This document shows, piece by piece, positions 46,294-57,659 of a DNA stretch of 60,000 bases. Position 1 is the first letter of the stretch; every line of letters starts with the position of its first letter. Source of the DNA: Strigamia acuminata (lineage: Eukaryota > Arthropoda > Chilopoda > Geophilomorpha > Linotaeniidae); assembly GCA_949358305.1 (NCBI GenBank), contig OX442321.1, positions 6,599,605 through 6,659,604 of the forward strand. The letters run 5' to 3'. Position numbers and translations under genes: made by a program. The notes under the pieces are model-generated. The model was not told the DNA's origin and did not search any database. It was given only the letters and a program-made list of their open reading frames with translations.

Positions 46294-47689
46294 CAAGTAT
46301 TGCTAGATTTGGGCGCATCAAACTGTGCCGAGATCTGACAGTGTCCACGCGGTTTTGAAGCGCCCACTGTCGACGCACGTGGGCGCTCAATTTACCGGCG
46401 CGTTGGACGAGTTTTGAAAAAAGTTTTTTCCTAATTTCTGACAAAACTTGCACCGAATTTTGTCAATATGTGATAAATTTCCATGGATTTTAAGCAATGT
46501 TTTACAGAAGTCCGTCCCATCGGGCAGAAACGTCTCGTAAAATGTCGCTGAAATTCCGTGAAAATCTGTCAAAAATTGACAAAAGTTGGTGACCGACCCG
46601 CGGCGCGTCACGGCGCGGTCGGAGGACGGCCCTCGTCCCCAAAAACCACACTCCGGGTCACGTGGTCTCGCACTCGACTTTTTCAGTTTTCCCGTTTTCG
46701 GCCCGTTACGGCCAAGGACCGTAACGGGTCGAAAACGGGCCGCAACGGGTCGAAAACGGCCGCAACGGGTCGAAAACGGCCCGCACGGGCCGTTAACGGG
46801 CCGCCGACGGTCCCGTCACAATCCCGTAACGGCTCGCACGGGCCGTTAACGGGCCGCCGACGGTCCCGTCACGATCCCGTAACGGCTCGCACGGGCCGTT
46901 AACGGGCCGCCGACGGTTCCGTAACTATCCCGTAACGGCCCGCACGGGCCGTTAACGGGCCGCCGACGGTCCCGTCACGACCCCGTAACGGCCCGTACGA
47001 CCTCATGCGGGCCGTTAACGGCCCGTTAACGGCGTAAAACCAAAAACAGGATTCGAGATTAATGTCTATGAATGTTGTACGCGTTTTCATGTACGTGTTG
47101 TCGGTTGTTGATTTTTTCGATTTACAGCGTCACGGCCCGTTAACGGCCCGTTAACGGCCCGTTAACGGCCCGTCAACGGCCCGCATGGGGTCGTACGGGC
47201 CGTTAACGGGCCGCCGACGGTCCCGTCACGATCCCGTAACGGCCCGCACGGGCCGTTAACGGGCCGCCGACGGTCCCGTCACGGTCCCGTAACGGCCTTC
47301 GTTCCCGGACTTCGGCTCGCCGACGGCCCGTGCGACCTCATGCGGGCCGCTAACGGGCCGTCAACGGGCCGTTAACGGCCCGTTTTCGACCCGCTACGGC
47401 CCGTCACGGCCTGTTGGCCGTGCGACCCGTGACTCGGAGTGTGGTTTTTGGGGACGAGGGCCGTCCTCCGGCCGCGCCGCGACGCGCCGCGGGTCGGACA
47501 AGAAACGACCCGGTCGGAAACCGAACCTCAGTGTCCAATCGGGCAGAAATTGTGCGGAAGTTTAACCAAAAATGGCCAAAAGTCGGTGCAAGTTTTGCAC
47601 GCAACAAACGTCCGATGTGACAGTGCCCATGCGGATTGGACGTGCATGTGGGCGCGTGTGGGAGCTCGATTTACTGGCGCGTTGGACGA

Positions 47690-48347
47690 GTTTTAAAAAA
47701 ATTCTCCAAAATCTGACAAAACTTGCAACGATTTTTAACGACATTTAATTGATTTCCACAGATTTTAAGAACACTGTTTTACAGAAGCCCGTCCAATCGG
47801 GCAGAAATGTCTCGCAAAATATTGCTGAAATTCCGTGGAAATTTATCAAAAATCGTTGCCAGTTTTGTCAGATTTTGGAGAATTTTTTTAGAACTCGTCC
47901 AACGCGCCAGTAAATCACGCGCCCACGTGCGTGGACGATGCGCACGTCCAACCCGCCAAGGCTCGCCCCTACGACCGTCGGCGGGAGCCCCGGCCGTCCT
48001 CTCTCTCCCTCTCGGCCGCCAATGCTCGCCCCTCCGCCCGGGACTCGCCCCGCCGCCAGTCACCGACTTTTGGCAATTTCCTTGCAAACAGCAACGATAA
48101 TGATGTATTTATTGATAATTGTTTTTGCATCGGACATGTGTTTAATTTTAGTGGTTCCTCGACTCAGTTTGTGCGGTTCTTGCGCGTCGTGCGCACGTTC
48201 AACACGCGCCCACGCGAGTATATCGCGTGGACTCTCGTCTCTCTCGTCAGTCTCGATGTTTTGTATGATTTTATTTTGCTAATTGTTTTGAGCGCGTGCA
48301 ATTTCAATTGTTGCACCACACACGCATTTTCTATTGTACACCAGTGT
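47690..48347. other. Array edge with unique sequence before the gap
   Basis: To about 48080 this is a diverged monomer pair of the 1.8-kb module. From about 48085 to the gap the sequence (GCGCGTCGTGCGCACGTTCA and following) is found nowhere else in the window. I see no gene in it. It could be the edge of an unrelated insertion. Confidence 0.45.
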
Positions 48348-48547
48348 NNNNNNNNNNNNNNNNNNNNNNNNNNNNNNNNNNNNNNNNNNNNNNNNNNNNN
48401 NNNNNNNNNNNNNNNNNNNNNNNNNNNNNNNNNNNNNNNNNNNNNNNNNNNNNNNNNNNNNNNNNNNNNNNNNNNNNNNNNNNNNNNNNNNNNNNNNNNN
48501 NNNNNNNNNNNNNNNNNNNNNNNNNNNNNNNNNNNNNNNNNNNNNNN
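48348..48547. other. Assembly gap, 200 N
   Basis: Exactly 200 undefined bases, probably a fixed-size scaffold gap of unknown true length. It lies inside the satellite. Confidence 0.98.
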
Positions 48548-50789
48548 GGTTGTCTTTCTCTCTCTTGTCCGACCCACGGCGCGTCGCGGCGCGGCCGGAG
48601 GACGTCTCTTTCCCCTCCCCCAGTCCCAAAAACCACACCTTGAGGAACCCCGAGGTTCGGTTTCCGACCGGGCCGTTTCTCGCCCGACCCACGACGCGCC
48701 GCGGCGCGGCCGGAGGACGGCCCTCGTCCCCAAAAACCACACTCCGGGTCACGTGGTCTCGCACTCGACTTTTTCAGTTTTCCCGTTTTCGGCCCGTTAC
48801 GGCCAAGGACCGTAACGGGTCGAAAACGGGCCGCAACGGGTCGAAAACGGCCGCAACGGGTCGAAAACGGCCCGCACGGGCCGTTAACGGGCCGCCGACG
48901 GTCCCGTCACGATCCCGTCACGGCCCGTGCGGGCCGTTAACGGGCCGCCGACGGTCCCGTCACGATCCCGTCACGGCCCGTGCGGGCCGTTAACGGGCTG
49001 CCGACGGTCCCGTCACGATCCCGTCAACGGCCCGCATGGAGTCGTACGGGCCGTTAACGGGCTGCCGACGGTCCCGTCACGATCCCGTCACGGCTCGTGC
49101 GGGCCGTTAACGGGCCGCCGACAGTCCCGTCACGATCCCGTCACGGCCTGTGCGGGCCGTTAACGGGCCGTTAACGGGCCGTTAACGGCCCGTTAACGGC
49201 GTAAAACCAAAAACAGGATTCGAGATTAATGTCTATGAATGTTGTACGCGTTTTCACGTACGTGTTGTCGGTTGTTGATTTTTTCGATTTACGCCGTAAC
49301 GGCCCGTTAACGGCCCGTTAACGGCCCGTCAACGGCCCGTCAACGGCCCGCAACGGCCCGCACGGGCCGTTAACGGGCCGTCGACGATCCCGTCACGATC
49401 CCGCAACGGCCCGCACGGGCCGTTAACGGGCCGCTGACGGTCCCGTCACGATCCCGTCACGGCCTTCGTTCCCGGACTTCGGCTCGCCGACGGCCCGTAC
49501 GACCTCACGCGGGCCGTTAACGGGCCGTTAACGGCCCGTTAACGGCCCGTTAACGGCGTAAAACCAAAAACAGGATTCGAGATTAATGTCTATGAATGTT
49601 GTACGCGTTTTCATGTACGTGTTGTCGGTTGTTGATTTTTTCGATTCACGCCGTAACGGCCCGTTAACGGCCCGTTAACGGCCCGTCAACGGCCCGTCAA
49701 CGGCCCGCAACGGCCCGCACGGGCCGTTAACGGGCCGTCGACGATCCCGTCACGATCCCGCAACGGCCCGCACGGGCCGTTAACGGGCCGCTGACGGTCC
49801 CGTCACGATCCCGCAACGGCCCGCACGGGCCGTTAACGGGCCGTCGACGATCCCGTCACGATCCCGCAACGGCCCGCACGGGCCGTTAACGGGCCGCTGA
49901 CGGTCCCGTCACGATCCCGCAACGGCCCGCACGGGCCGTTAACGGGCCGTCGACGGTCCCGTCACGATCCCGCAACGGCCCGCACGGGCCGTTAACGGCC
50001 CGTTAACGGCCCGTTAACGGCCCGTTAACGGGGCAAAACCGAAAACAGGATTCGAGATTAATGTCTATGAATGTTGTACGCGTTTTCACGTACGTGTTGT
50101 CGGTTGTTGATTTTTTCGATTCACGCCGTAACGGCCCGTTAACGGCCCGTTAACGGCCCGTCAACGGCCCGTCAACGGCCCGCAACGGCCCGCACGGGCC
50201 GTTAACGGGCCGTCGACGATCCCGTCACGATCCCGCAACGGCCCGCACGGGCCGTTAACGGGCCGCCGACGGTCCCGTCACGGTCCCGTCACGGCGCGTG
50301 CGGGCCGTTAACGGGCCGCCGACAGTCCCGTCACGATCCCGTCACGGCCTTCGTTCCCGGACTTCGGCTCGCCGACGGCCCGTACGACCTCACGCGGGCC
50401 GTTAACGGGCCGTTAACGGGCCGTTAACGGCCCGTTAACGGCCCGTTAACGGCGTAAAACCAAAAACAGGATTCGAGATTAATGTCTATGAATGTTGTAC
50501 GCGTTTTCACGTACGTGTTGTCGGTTGTTGATTTTTTCGATTTACGCCGTTAACGGCCCGTTAACGGCCCGTTAACGGCCCGTCAACGGCCCGCATGGAG
50601 TCGTACGGGCCGTTAACGGGCCGCCGACGGTCCCGTCACGGTCCCGTCACGGCGCGTGCGGGCCGTTAACGGGCCGCCAACGGTCCCGTCACGATCCCGT
50701 CACGGCCCGTGCGGGCCGTTAACGGGCCGCCGACGGTCCCGTCACGATCCCGTAACGGCCCGTTACGGCCAAGGGCCGTAACGGGATAA

Positions 50790-51590
50790 CTGAGAGAGTC
50801 GGGTGCGAGACCACGTGACCCGGAGTGTGGTTTTTGGGGGCGAGGGCCGTCCTCCGACCGCGCCGTGACGCGCCCCGGGTCGGATCAAGAGGCGACCCGG
50901 TCGGAAACCGAACCTCGGGGTTCCTCGGGGCGTGGTTTTTTGGGGACGGGGGGAGGGGGGGATTGGGTCGCGTGCTCCGACCGCGCCGCAACGCGCCGTG
51001 GGTCGGTCACCAACCTTTGTCAATATTTTATAAATTTCCACGGAATTTCAACAATGTTTTACATAAGTCCGTCAAATCGGGCAGAAATATCCCGTACAAT
51101 GTCGCTGCAATTCTGTGGAAATTTATCAGATATTGACAAAATTCGGTGACGGGCGGAAGGGCGATTCCCGGGCGGAAGAGAGAGAGAGAGAGAGAAAGGG
51201 GGGACGGCCGGCGCCTACGCCGACGGGGCGCGGAGGGCGAGTGCACTGTTCACGCATGTGGGCGCGTGTGGACGCTCGATTTACTGGCGCGTTGGACAAG
51301 TCAAAAAAAATTTCCCAATGTCTGACAAAAATTCCATCGAATCACGGCAATATTTGACAACACTTGCACAGATTTTTAGCAACATTCACCGGCGAGGTCG
51401 TTGATGAACTCGCTTTACCCCGATGAATCTCGCGCGACAACAACCCTGCGAAAATACCAAATCTCGTACGAATAATAAACACGGCGCAAACCGCACAAAA
51501 ATCCACGACATAAAATCGAATGTCGTCTATCGGCACTCTCAGCATTCCCCCGGACATTTTCCGGAAGAGTTTGGTCCGGCCGGAATCCGA
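50790..51590 (-). repeat. Right inverted arm of the mega-unit
   Basis: Read on the minus strand it follows the left arm 37165-37650, with an additional AT-richer monomer (about 51020-51400) and an (AG)n tract at 51175-51197. The array between 37.6 and 50.8 kb is therefore bounded by inverted repeats. Confidence 0.7.
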
Positions 51591-53862
51591 GGAATAGTCA
51601 CTCCCAAAGTGCGGATTTTGCGGGTGCACTCGCTTCCGAAGGATAGGCAAAGCAGGCGTGCGGACGCGACGCCCGGACGCGGCCGGACGGGGACCAGTCG
51701 GCGCTTAACCTTGGGGTATGTGTGCGGATTTTGTCGGGGGCGAAAGGGTCCCGCTTTTTAACATTACGGCGGCCTATACGTTGTTTCGTTGATCGCGACT
51801 GTGATGCGGAATTTGCGGATGTTGTTTTGGCCGAGTAGTTCGTGCGACCGAGCGCGTTTTGTTCGTTGCTTTTCGGTGTTCGGTGGGTTTTGTGACCGGT
51901 CAAGGGTTTCGCTAAAACGTGGTTTTTGTGACGGGAGGGAGGGGGGATCGGTTCATGTGCTCCGAACGCGCCGCGACGCGCCGTGACTTGGGCCAAAAAC
52001 GACCCGGTCGGAAACCGGGTCCCGGGCTTCGTCGAGGCGTGGTTTTTGAGAACGGGGGGAGGGGGGGATCGGGTCGCGTGCTCCGAAAGCGCCGCGACGC
52101 GCCGTGACTTGGGCCAAAAACGACCCGGTCGGAAACCGGGTCCCGGGCTTCGTCGAGGCGTGGTCCCGATCGGGACAAACTCTTCCGGAAAATGTCCGGT
52201 GGAATGTTGAGAGTGTCGATGGACGACGTTCGAGTTTATATCGTAAGTAAGTAAGTATCTGACAAAACTTGCACAGAATTTTGTCAACATTTGATAAATT
52301 TCCACAGAATTTAACGTTGTTTTGCTAAAACCTGCGGAAACGTGTCTAGTCGGGCAGAAACGTCTCGTAAAATGTTGCTGAAATTCCGTGGAAATTTGTC
52401 AAAAATTGACAAAAGTTGGTGACCGACCCACATCGCGTTGCGGCGCGGTCGGAGCACGCGACCCGATCCCCCCCCCCCCCCCCTCCCCCCGTCCCCAAAA
52501 AACCACGCCTCGAGGAACCCCGAGGTTCGGTTTCCGACCGGGTCGCCTCTTGATCCGACTCGGGGCGCGTCACGGCGCGGTCGGAGGACGGCCCTCGCCC
52601 CCAAAAACCACACTCCGGGTCACGTGGTCTCGCACTCGACTTTTTCAGTTTTCCCGTTTTCGGCCCGTTACGGCCAAGGACCGTAACGGGTCGAAAACGG
52701 GCCGCAACGGGTCGAAAACGGCCGCAACGGGTCGAAAACGGCCCGCACGGGCCGTTAACGGGCCGCCGACGGTCCCGTCACAATCCCGTAACGGCTCGCA
52801 CGGGCCGTTAACGGGCCGCCGACGGTCCCGTCACGATCCCGTAACGGCTCGCACGGGCCGTTAACGGGCCGCCGACGGTTCCGTAACTATCCCGTAACGG
52901 CCCGCACGGGCCGTTAACGGGCCGCCGACGATCCCGTCACGACCCCGTAACGGCCCGTACGACCTCATGCGGGCCGTTAACGGGCCGTTAACGGGCCGTT
53001 AACGGCCCGTTAACGGCGTAAAACCAAAAACAGGATTCGAGATTAATGTCTATGAATGTTGTACGCGTTTTCATGTACGTGTTGTCGGTTGTTGATTTTT
53101 TCGATTTACACCGTCACGGCCCGTTAACGGCCCGTTAACGGCCCGTTAACGGCCCGTTACGATCCCGTAACGGCCCGCACGGGCCGTTAACGGGCCGCCG
53201 ACGGTCCCGTCACGATCCCGTAACGGCCCGCACGGGCCGTTAACGGGCCGCCGACGGTCCCGTCACGGTCCCGTAACGGCTCGCACGGGCCGTTAACGGG
53301 CCGCCGACGGTCCCGTCACGGTCCCGTAACGGCCTTCGTTCCCGGACTTCGGCTCGCCGACGGCCCGTGCGACCTCATGCGGGCCGCTAACGGGCCGTCA
53401 ACGGGCCGTTAACGGCCCGTTTTCGACCCGCTACGGCCCGTCACGGCCTGTTGGCCGTGCGACCCGTGACTCGGAGTGTGGTTTTTGGGGACGAGGGCCG
53501 TCCTCCGGCCGCGCCGCGACGCGCCGCGGGTCGGACAAGAAACGACCCGGTCGGAAACCGAACCTCAGTGTCCAATCGGGCAGAAATTGTGCGAAAGTTT
53601 AACCAAAAATGGCCAAAAGTCGGTGCAAGTTTTGCACGCAACAAACGTCCGATGTGACAGTGCCCATGCGGGTTGGACGTGCATGTGGGCGCGTGTGGGC
53701 GCTCGATTTACCGGCCCGTTGGACGAGTTAAACCAAAATTTCCCAATATCTTGCATAAATTTAAAGAAGATTTGACAGATTTCCAGATTTTAAGCGATGT
53801 TTTACATAAGTCCGTCCCATTGCTGAAATTCCGTGAAAATTTGTCAAAAATTGACAAAAGTC

Positions 53863-56800
53863 TGTGCAAATTTAGTCAGAAATAGGAAACAAAAAATTTA
53901 AAATTCGTCCAACGCGCCAGTAAATCGAGCGCGCCCATGGACAGTGCGCCGGCGGGAGCCCCGGCCGTCCTCTCTCTCTCTCTCTCTCGGCCGCCAAGGC
54001 TCGCCCCTCCGCCCGTCGGCGGGAGCCCCGACCGTCCCCCCTCTCTCTTTCGGCCGCCAAAGGATCGCCCCTCCGCTCGTCACAGATTTTTGTCAATATT
54101 TGATGAATTTCAACAGATTTTCAGCAATATTTTACAGGACATTTCTGCTCTTTTGGATACATTTTCAAAGGTTTTATTGCTAAAATTCTGGGGAAATTTA
54201 TCAAATATTGACAAAAAATCGATGCAAGTTTTGTCAGAAATTGATAAAATCTTCTTAAACTCGTCCAACGCGCCGGCGAGTGCACATGCGGGGACAGTGG
54301 GCACGTCCAGCCCGCGTGCACACTGTCAGATCGGGCGGTTTCGGGCACAGTTTGATCCGGGCAAATATCTAGCAAAACTTGCACCGATTTTTTGTCAATT
54401 TTAGACAAATTTCAGCGATATTTTACGAGACATTTCTGCTCGATTGGACACATTTCCAGGGGTTTTTTGTAAAACATTGATAAAATTCCGTGGAAATTTA
54501 TCAAATATTGGCAAAATTCGGTGCTAATTTTGTCAAAAATTAGGAAAAAAAAATTTTCAAAACTTGTCCAACGTGCCGGTAAATCGAGCGCCCACATGCC
54601 TAGATAGTGCACGCCCAACCCGCCAAGGCTCGCCCCTCCGCCCGTTGGCGGGAGCCCCGGCCGTCCCCTCTCTCTCTCTTTCTCTCTCTCTCTCGGGCGC
54701 CCGGAGCTCGCCCCTCCGCCCGTCACCGACTTTTGACACAATTTTTGATGAAATTCAACGGAATTTTAGCAACGTTTTACAAAAAACCTGTGGAAATGTG
54801 TCCAACCGGGCAGAAATGTGTCGTAAAATGTTGCCGAAATTCTGTGAAAATTTGTCACAAATTGCCAAAAGTCGGTGCAAATTTTGTCAGAAATAGGAAA
54901 CAAAAAATTTAAAATTCGTCCAACGCGCCAGTAAATCGAGCGCGCCCATGCGTGGACAGTGCGCCGGCGGGAGCCCCGGCCGTCCTCTCTCTCTCTCTCT
55001 CTCGGCCGCCAAGGCTCGCCCCTCCGCCCGTCGGCGGGAGCCCCGACCGTCCCCCCTCTCTCTTTCGGCCGCCAAAGGATCGCCCCTCCGCTCGTCACAG
55101 ATTTTTGTCAATATTTGATGAATTTCAACAGATTTTCAGCAATATTTTACAGGACATTTCTGCTCTTTTGGATACATTTTCAAAGGTTTTATTGCTAAAA
55201 TTCTGGGGAAATTTATCAAATATTGACAAAAAATCGATGCAAGTTTTGTCAGAAATTGATAAAATCTTCTTAAACTCGTCCAACGCGCCGGCGAGTGCAC
55301 ATGCGGGGACAGTGGGCACGTCCAGCCCGCGTGCACACTGTCAGATCGGGCGGTTTCGGGCACAGTTTGATCCGGGCAAATATCTAGCAAAACTTGCACC
55401 GATTTTTTGTCAATTTTAGACAAATTTCAGCGATATTTTACGAGACATTTCTGCTCGATTGGACACATTTCCAGGGGTTTTTTGTAAAACATTGATAAAA
55501 TTCCGTGGAAATTTATCAAATATTGGCAAAATTCGGTGCTAATTTTGTCAAAAATTAGGAAAAAAAAATTTTCAAAACTTGTCCAACGTGCCGGTAAATC
55601 GAGCGCCCACATGCCTAGATAGTGCACGCCCAACCCGCCAAGGCTCGCCCCTCCGCCCGTTGGCGGGAGCCCCGGCCGTCCCCTCTCTCTCTCTTTCTCT
55701 CTCTCTCTCGGGCGCCCGGAGCTCGCCCCTCCGCCCGTCACCGACTTTTGACACAATTTTTGATGAAATTCAACGGAATTTTAGCAACGTTTTACAAAAA
55801 ACCTGTGGAAATGTGTCCAACCGGGCAGAAATGTGTCGTAAAATGTTGCCGAAATTCTGTGAAAATTTGTCACAAATTGCCAAAAGTCGGTGCAAATTTT
55901 GTCAGAAATAGGAAACAAAAAATTTAAAATTCGTCCAACGCGCCAGTAAATCGAGCGCGCCCATGCGTGGACAGTGCGCCGGCGGGAGCCCCGGCCGTCC
56001 TCTCTCTCTCTCTCTCTCGGCCGCCAAGGCTCGCCCCTCCGCCCGTCGGCGGGAGCCCCGACCGTCCCCCCTCTCTCTTTCGGCCGCCAAAGGATCGCCC
56101 CTCCGCTCGTCACAGATTTTTGTCAATATTTGATGAATTTCAACAGATTTTCAGCAATATTTTACAGGACATTTCTGCTCTTTTGGATACATTTTCAAAG
56201 GTTTTATTGCTAAAATTCTGGGGAAATTTATCAAATATTGACAAAAAATCGATGCAAGTTTTGTCAGAAATTGATAAAATCTTCTTAAACTCGTCCAACG
56301 CGCCGGCGAGTGCACATGCGGGGACAGTGGGCACGTCCAGCCCGCGTGCACACTGTCAGATCGGGCGGTTTCGGGCACAGTTTGATCCGGGCAAATATCT
56401 AGCAAAACTTGCACCGATTTTTTGTCAATTTTAGACAAATTTCAGCGATATTTTACGAGACATTTCTGCTCGATTGGACACATTTCCAGGGGTTTTTTGT
56501 AAAACATTGATAAAATTCCGTGGAAATTTATCAAATATTGGCAAAATTCGGTGCTAATTTTGTCAAAAATTAGGAAAAAAAAATTTTCAAAACTTGTCCA
56601 ACGTGCCGGTAAATCGAGCGCCCACATGCCTAGATAGTGCACGCCCAACCCGCCAAGGCTCGCCCCTCCGCCCGTTGGCGGGAGCCCCGGCCGTCCCCTC
56701 TCTCTCTCTTTCTCTCTCTCTCTCGGGCGCCCGGAGCTCGCCCCTCCGCCCGTCACCGACTTTTGACACAATTTTTGATGAAATTCAACGGAATTTTAGC

Positions 56801-56907
56801 AACGTTTTACAAAAAACCTGTGGAAATGTGTCCAACCGGGCAGAAATGTGTCGTAAAATGTTGCCGAAATTCTGTGAAAATTTGTCACAAATTGCCAAAA
56901 GTCGGTG
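53863..56907. repeat. 1015-bp unit in tandem triplicate
   Basis: Units begin at about 53863, 54878 and 55893. With the other arrays this gives copy numbers 1, 1, 2 and 3 in one window. Confidence 0.9.
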
Positions 56908-57659
56908 CAAGTATTGCTAGATTTGGGCGCATCAAACTGTGCCGAGATCTGACAGTGTCCACGCGGTTTTGAAGCGCCCACTGTCGACGCACGTGGGCGC
57001 TCAATTTACCGGCGCGTTGGACGAGTTTTGAAAAAAGTTTTTTCCTAATTTCTGACAAAACTTGCACCGAATTTTGTCAATATGTGATAAATTTCCATGG
57101 ATTTTAAGCAATGTTTTACAGAAGTCCGTCCCATCGGGCAGAAACGTCTCGTAAAATGTCGCTGAAATTCCGTGAAAATCTGTCAAAAATTGACAAAAGT
57201 TGGTGACCGACCCGCGGCGCGTCACGGCGCGGTCGGAGGACGGCCCTCGTCCCCAAAAACCACACTCCGGGTCACGTGGTCTCGCACTCGACTTTTTCAG
57301 TTTTCCCGTTTTCGGCCCGTTACGGCCAAGGACCGTAACGGGTCGAAAACGGGCCGCAACGGGTCGAAAACGGCCGCAACGGGTCGAAAACGGCCCGCAC
57401 GGGCCGTTAACGGGCCGCCGACGGTCCCGTCACAATCCCGTAACGGCTCGCACGGGCCGTTAACGGGCCGCCGACGGTCCCGTCACGATCCCGTAACGGC
57501 TCGCACGGGCCGTTAACGGGCCGCCGACGGTTCCGTAACTATCCCGTAACGGCCCGCACGGGCCGTTAACGGGCCGCCGACGGTCCCGTCACGATCCCGT
57601 CACGGCCTGTGCGGGCCGTTAACGGGCCGTTAACGGGCCGTTAACGGCCCGTTAACGGC

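Larger units (their letters stand above)
38444..47403. repeat. Higher-order repeats of about 2.7 kb
   Basis: The same landmark recurs at 38444, 41130, 43838 and 47404, giving spacings of 2686, 2708 and 3566 bases. The longer third interval contains an extra 1015-bp unit, offset slightly by a shorter 53-bp array. The landmark is also at 53441. Confidence 0.9.
36708..51704. repeat. First 14,997-bp satellite mega-unit
   Basis: The sequence from TTAACCTTGGGGTATG at 36708 recurs at 51705. Identity appears complete for about 3.17 kb (36708-39881 and 51705-54878), after which the two differ in copy number of internal units. The unit is GC-rich, very rich in CpG and palindromes, and contains no credible gene. 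It includes a 200-base gap, so its true length is not known. Confidence 0.9.

Noticed and set aside
47931-48815. Long ORF of 294 codons
   Set aside because: It crosses the 200-N gap and has no start or domain support.
49201-50545. CRISPR-like regular alternation of repeats
   Set aside because: The spacers between 92-bp blocks are themselves repeats of the same family, the context is eukaryotic, and no cas-like gene is present.
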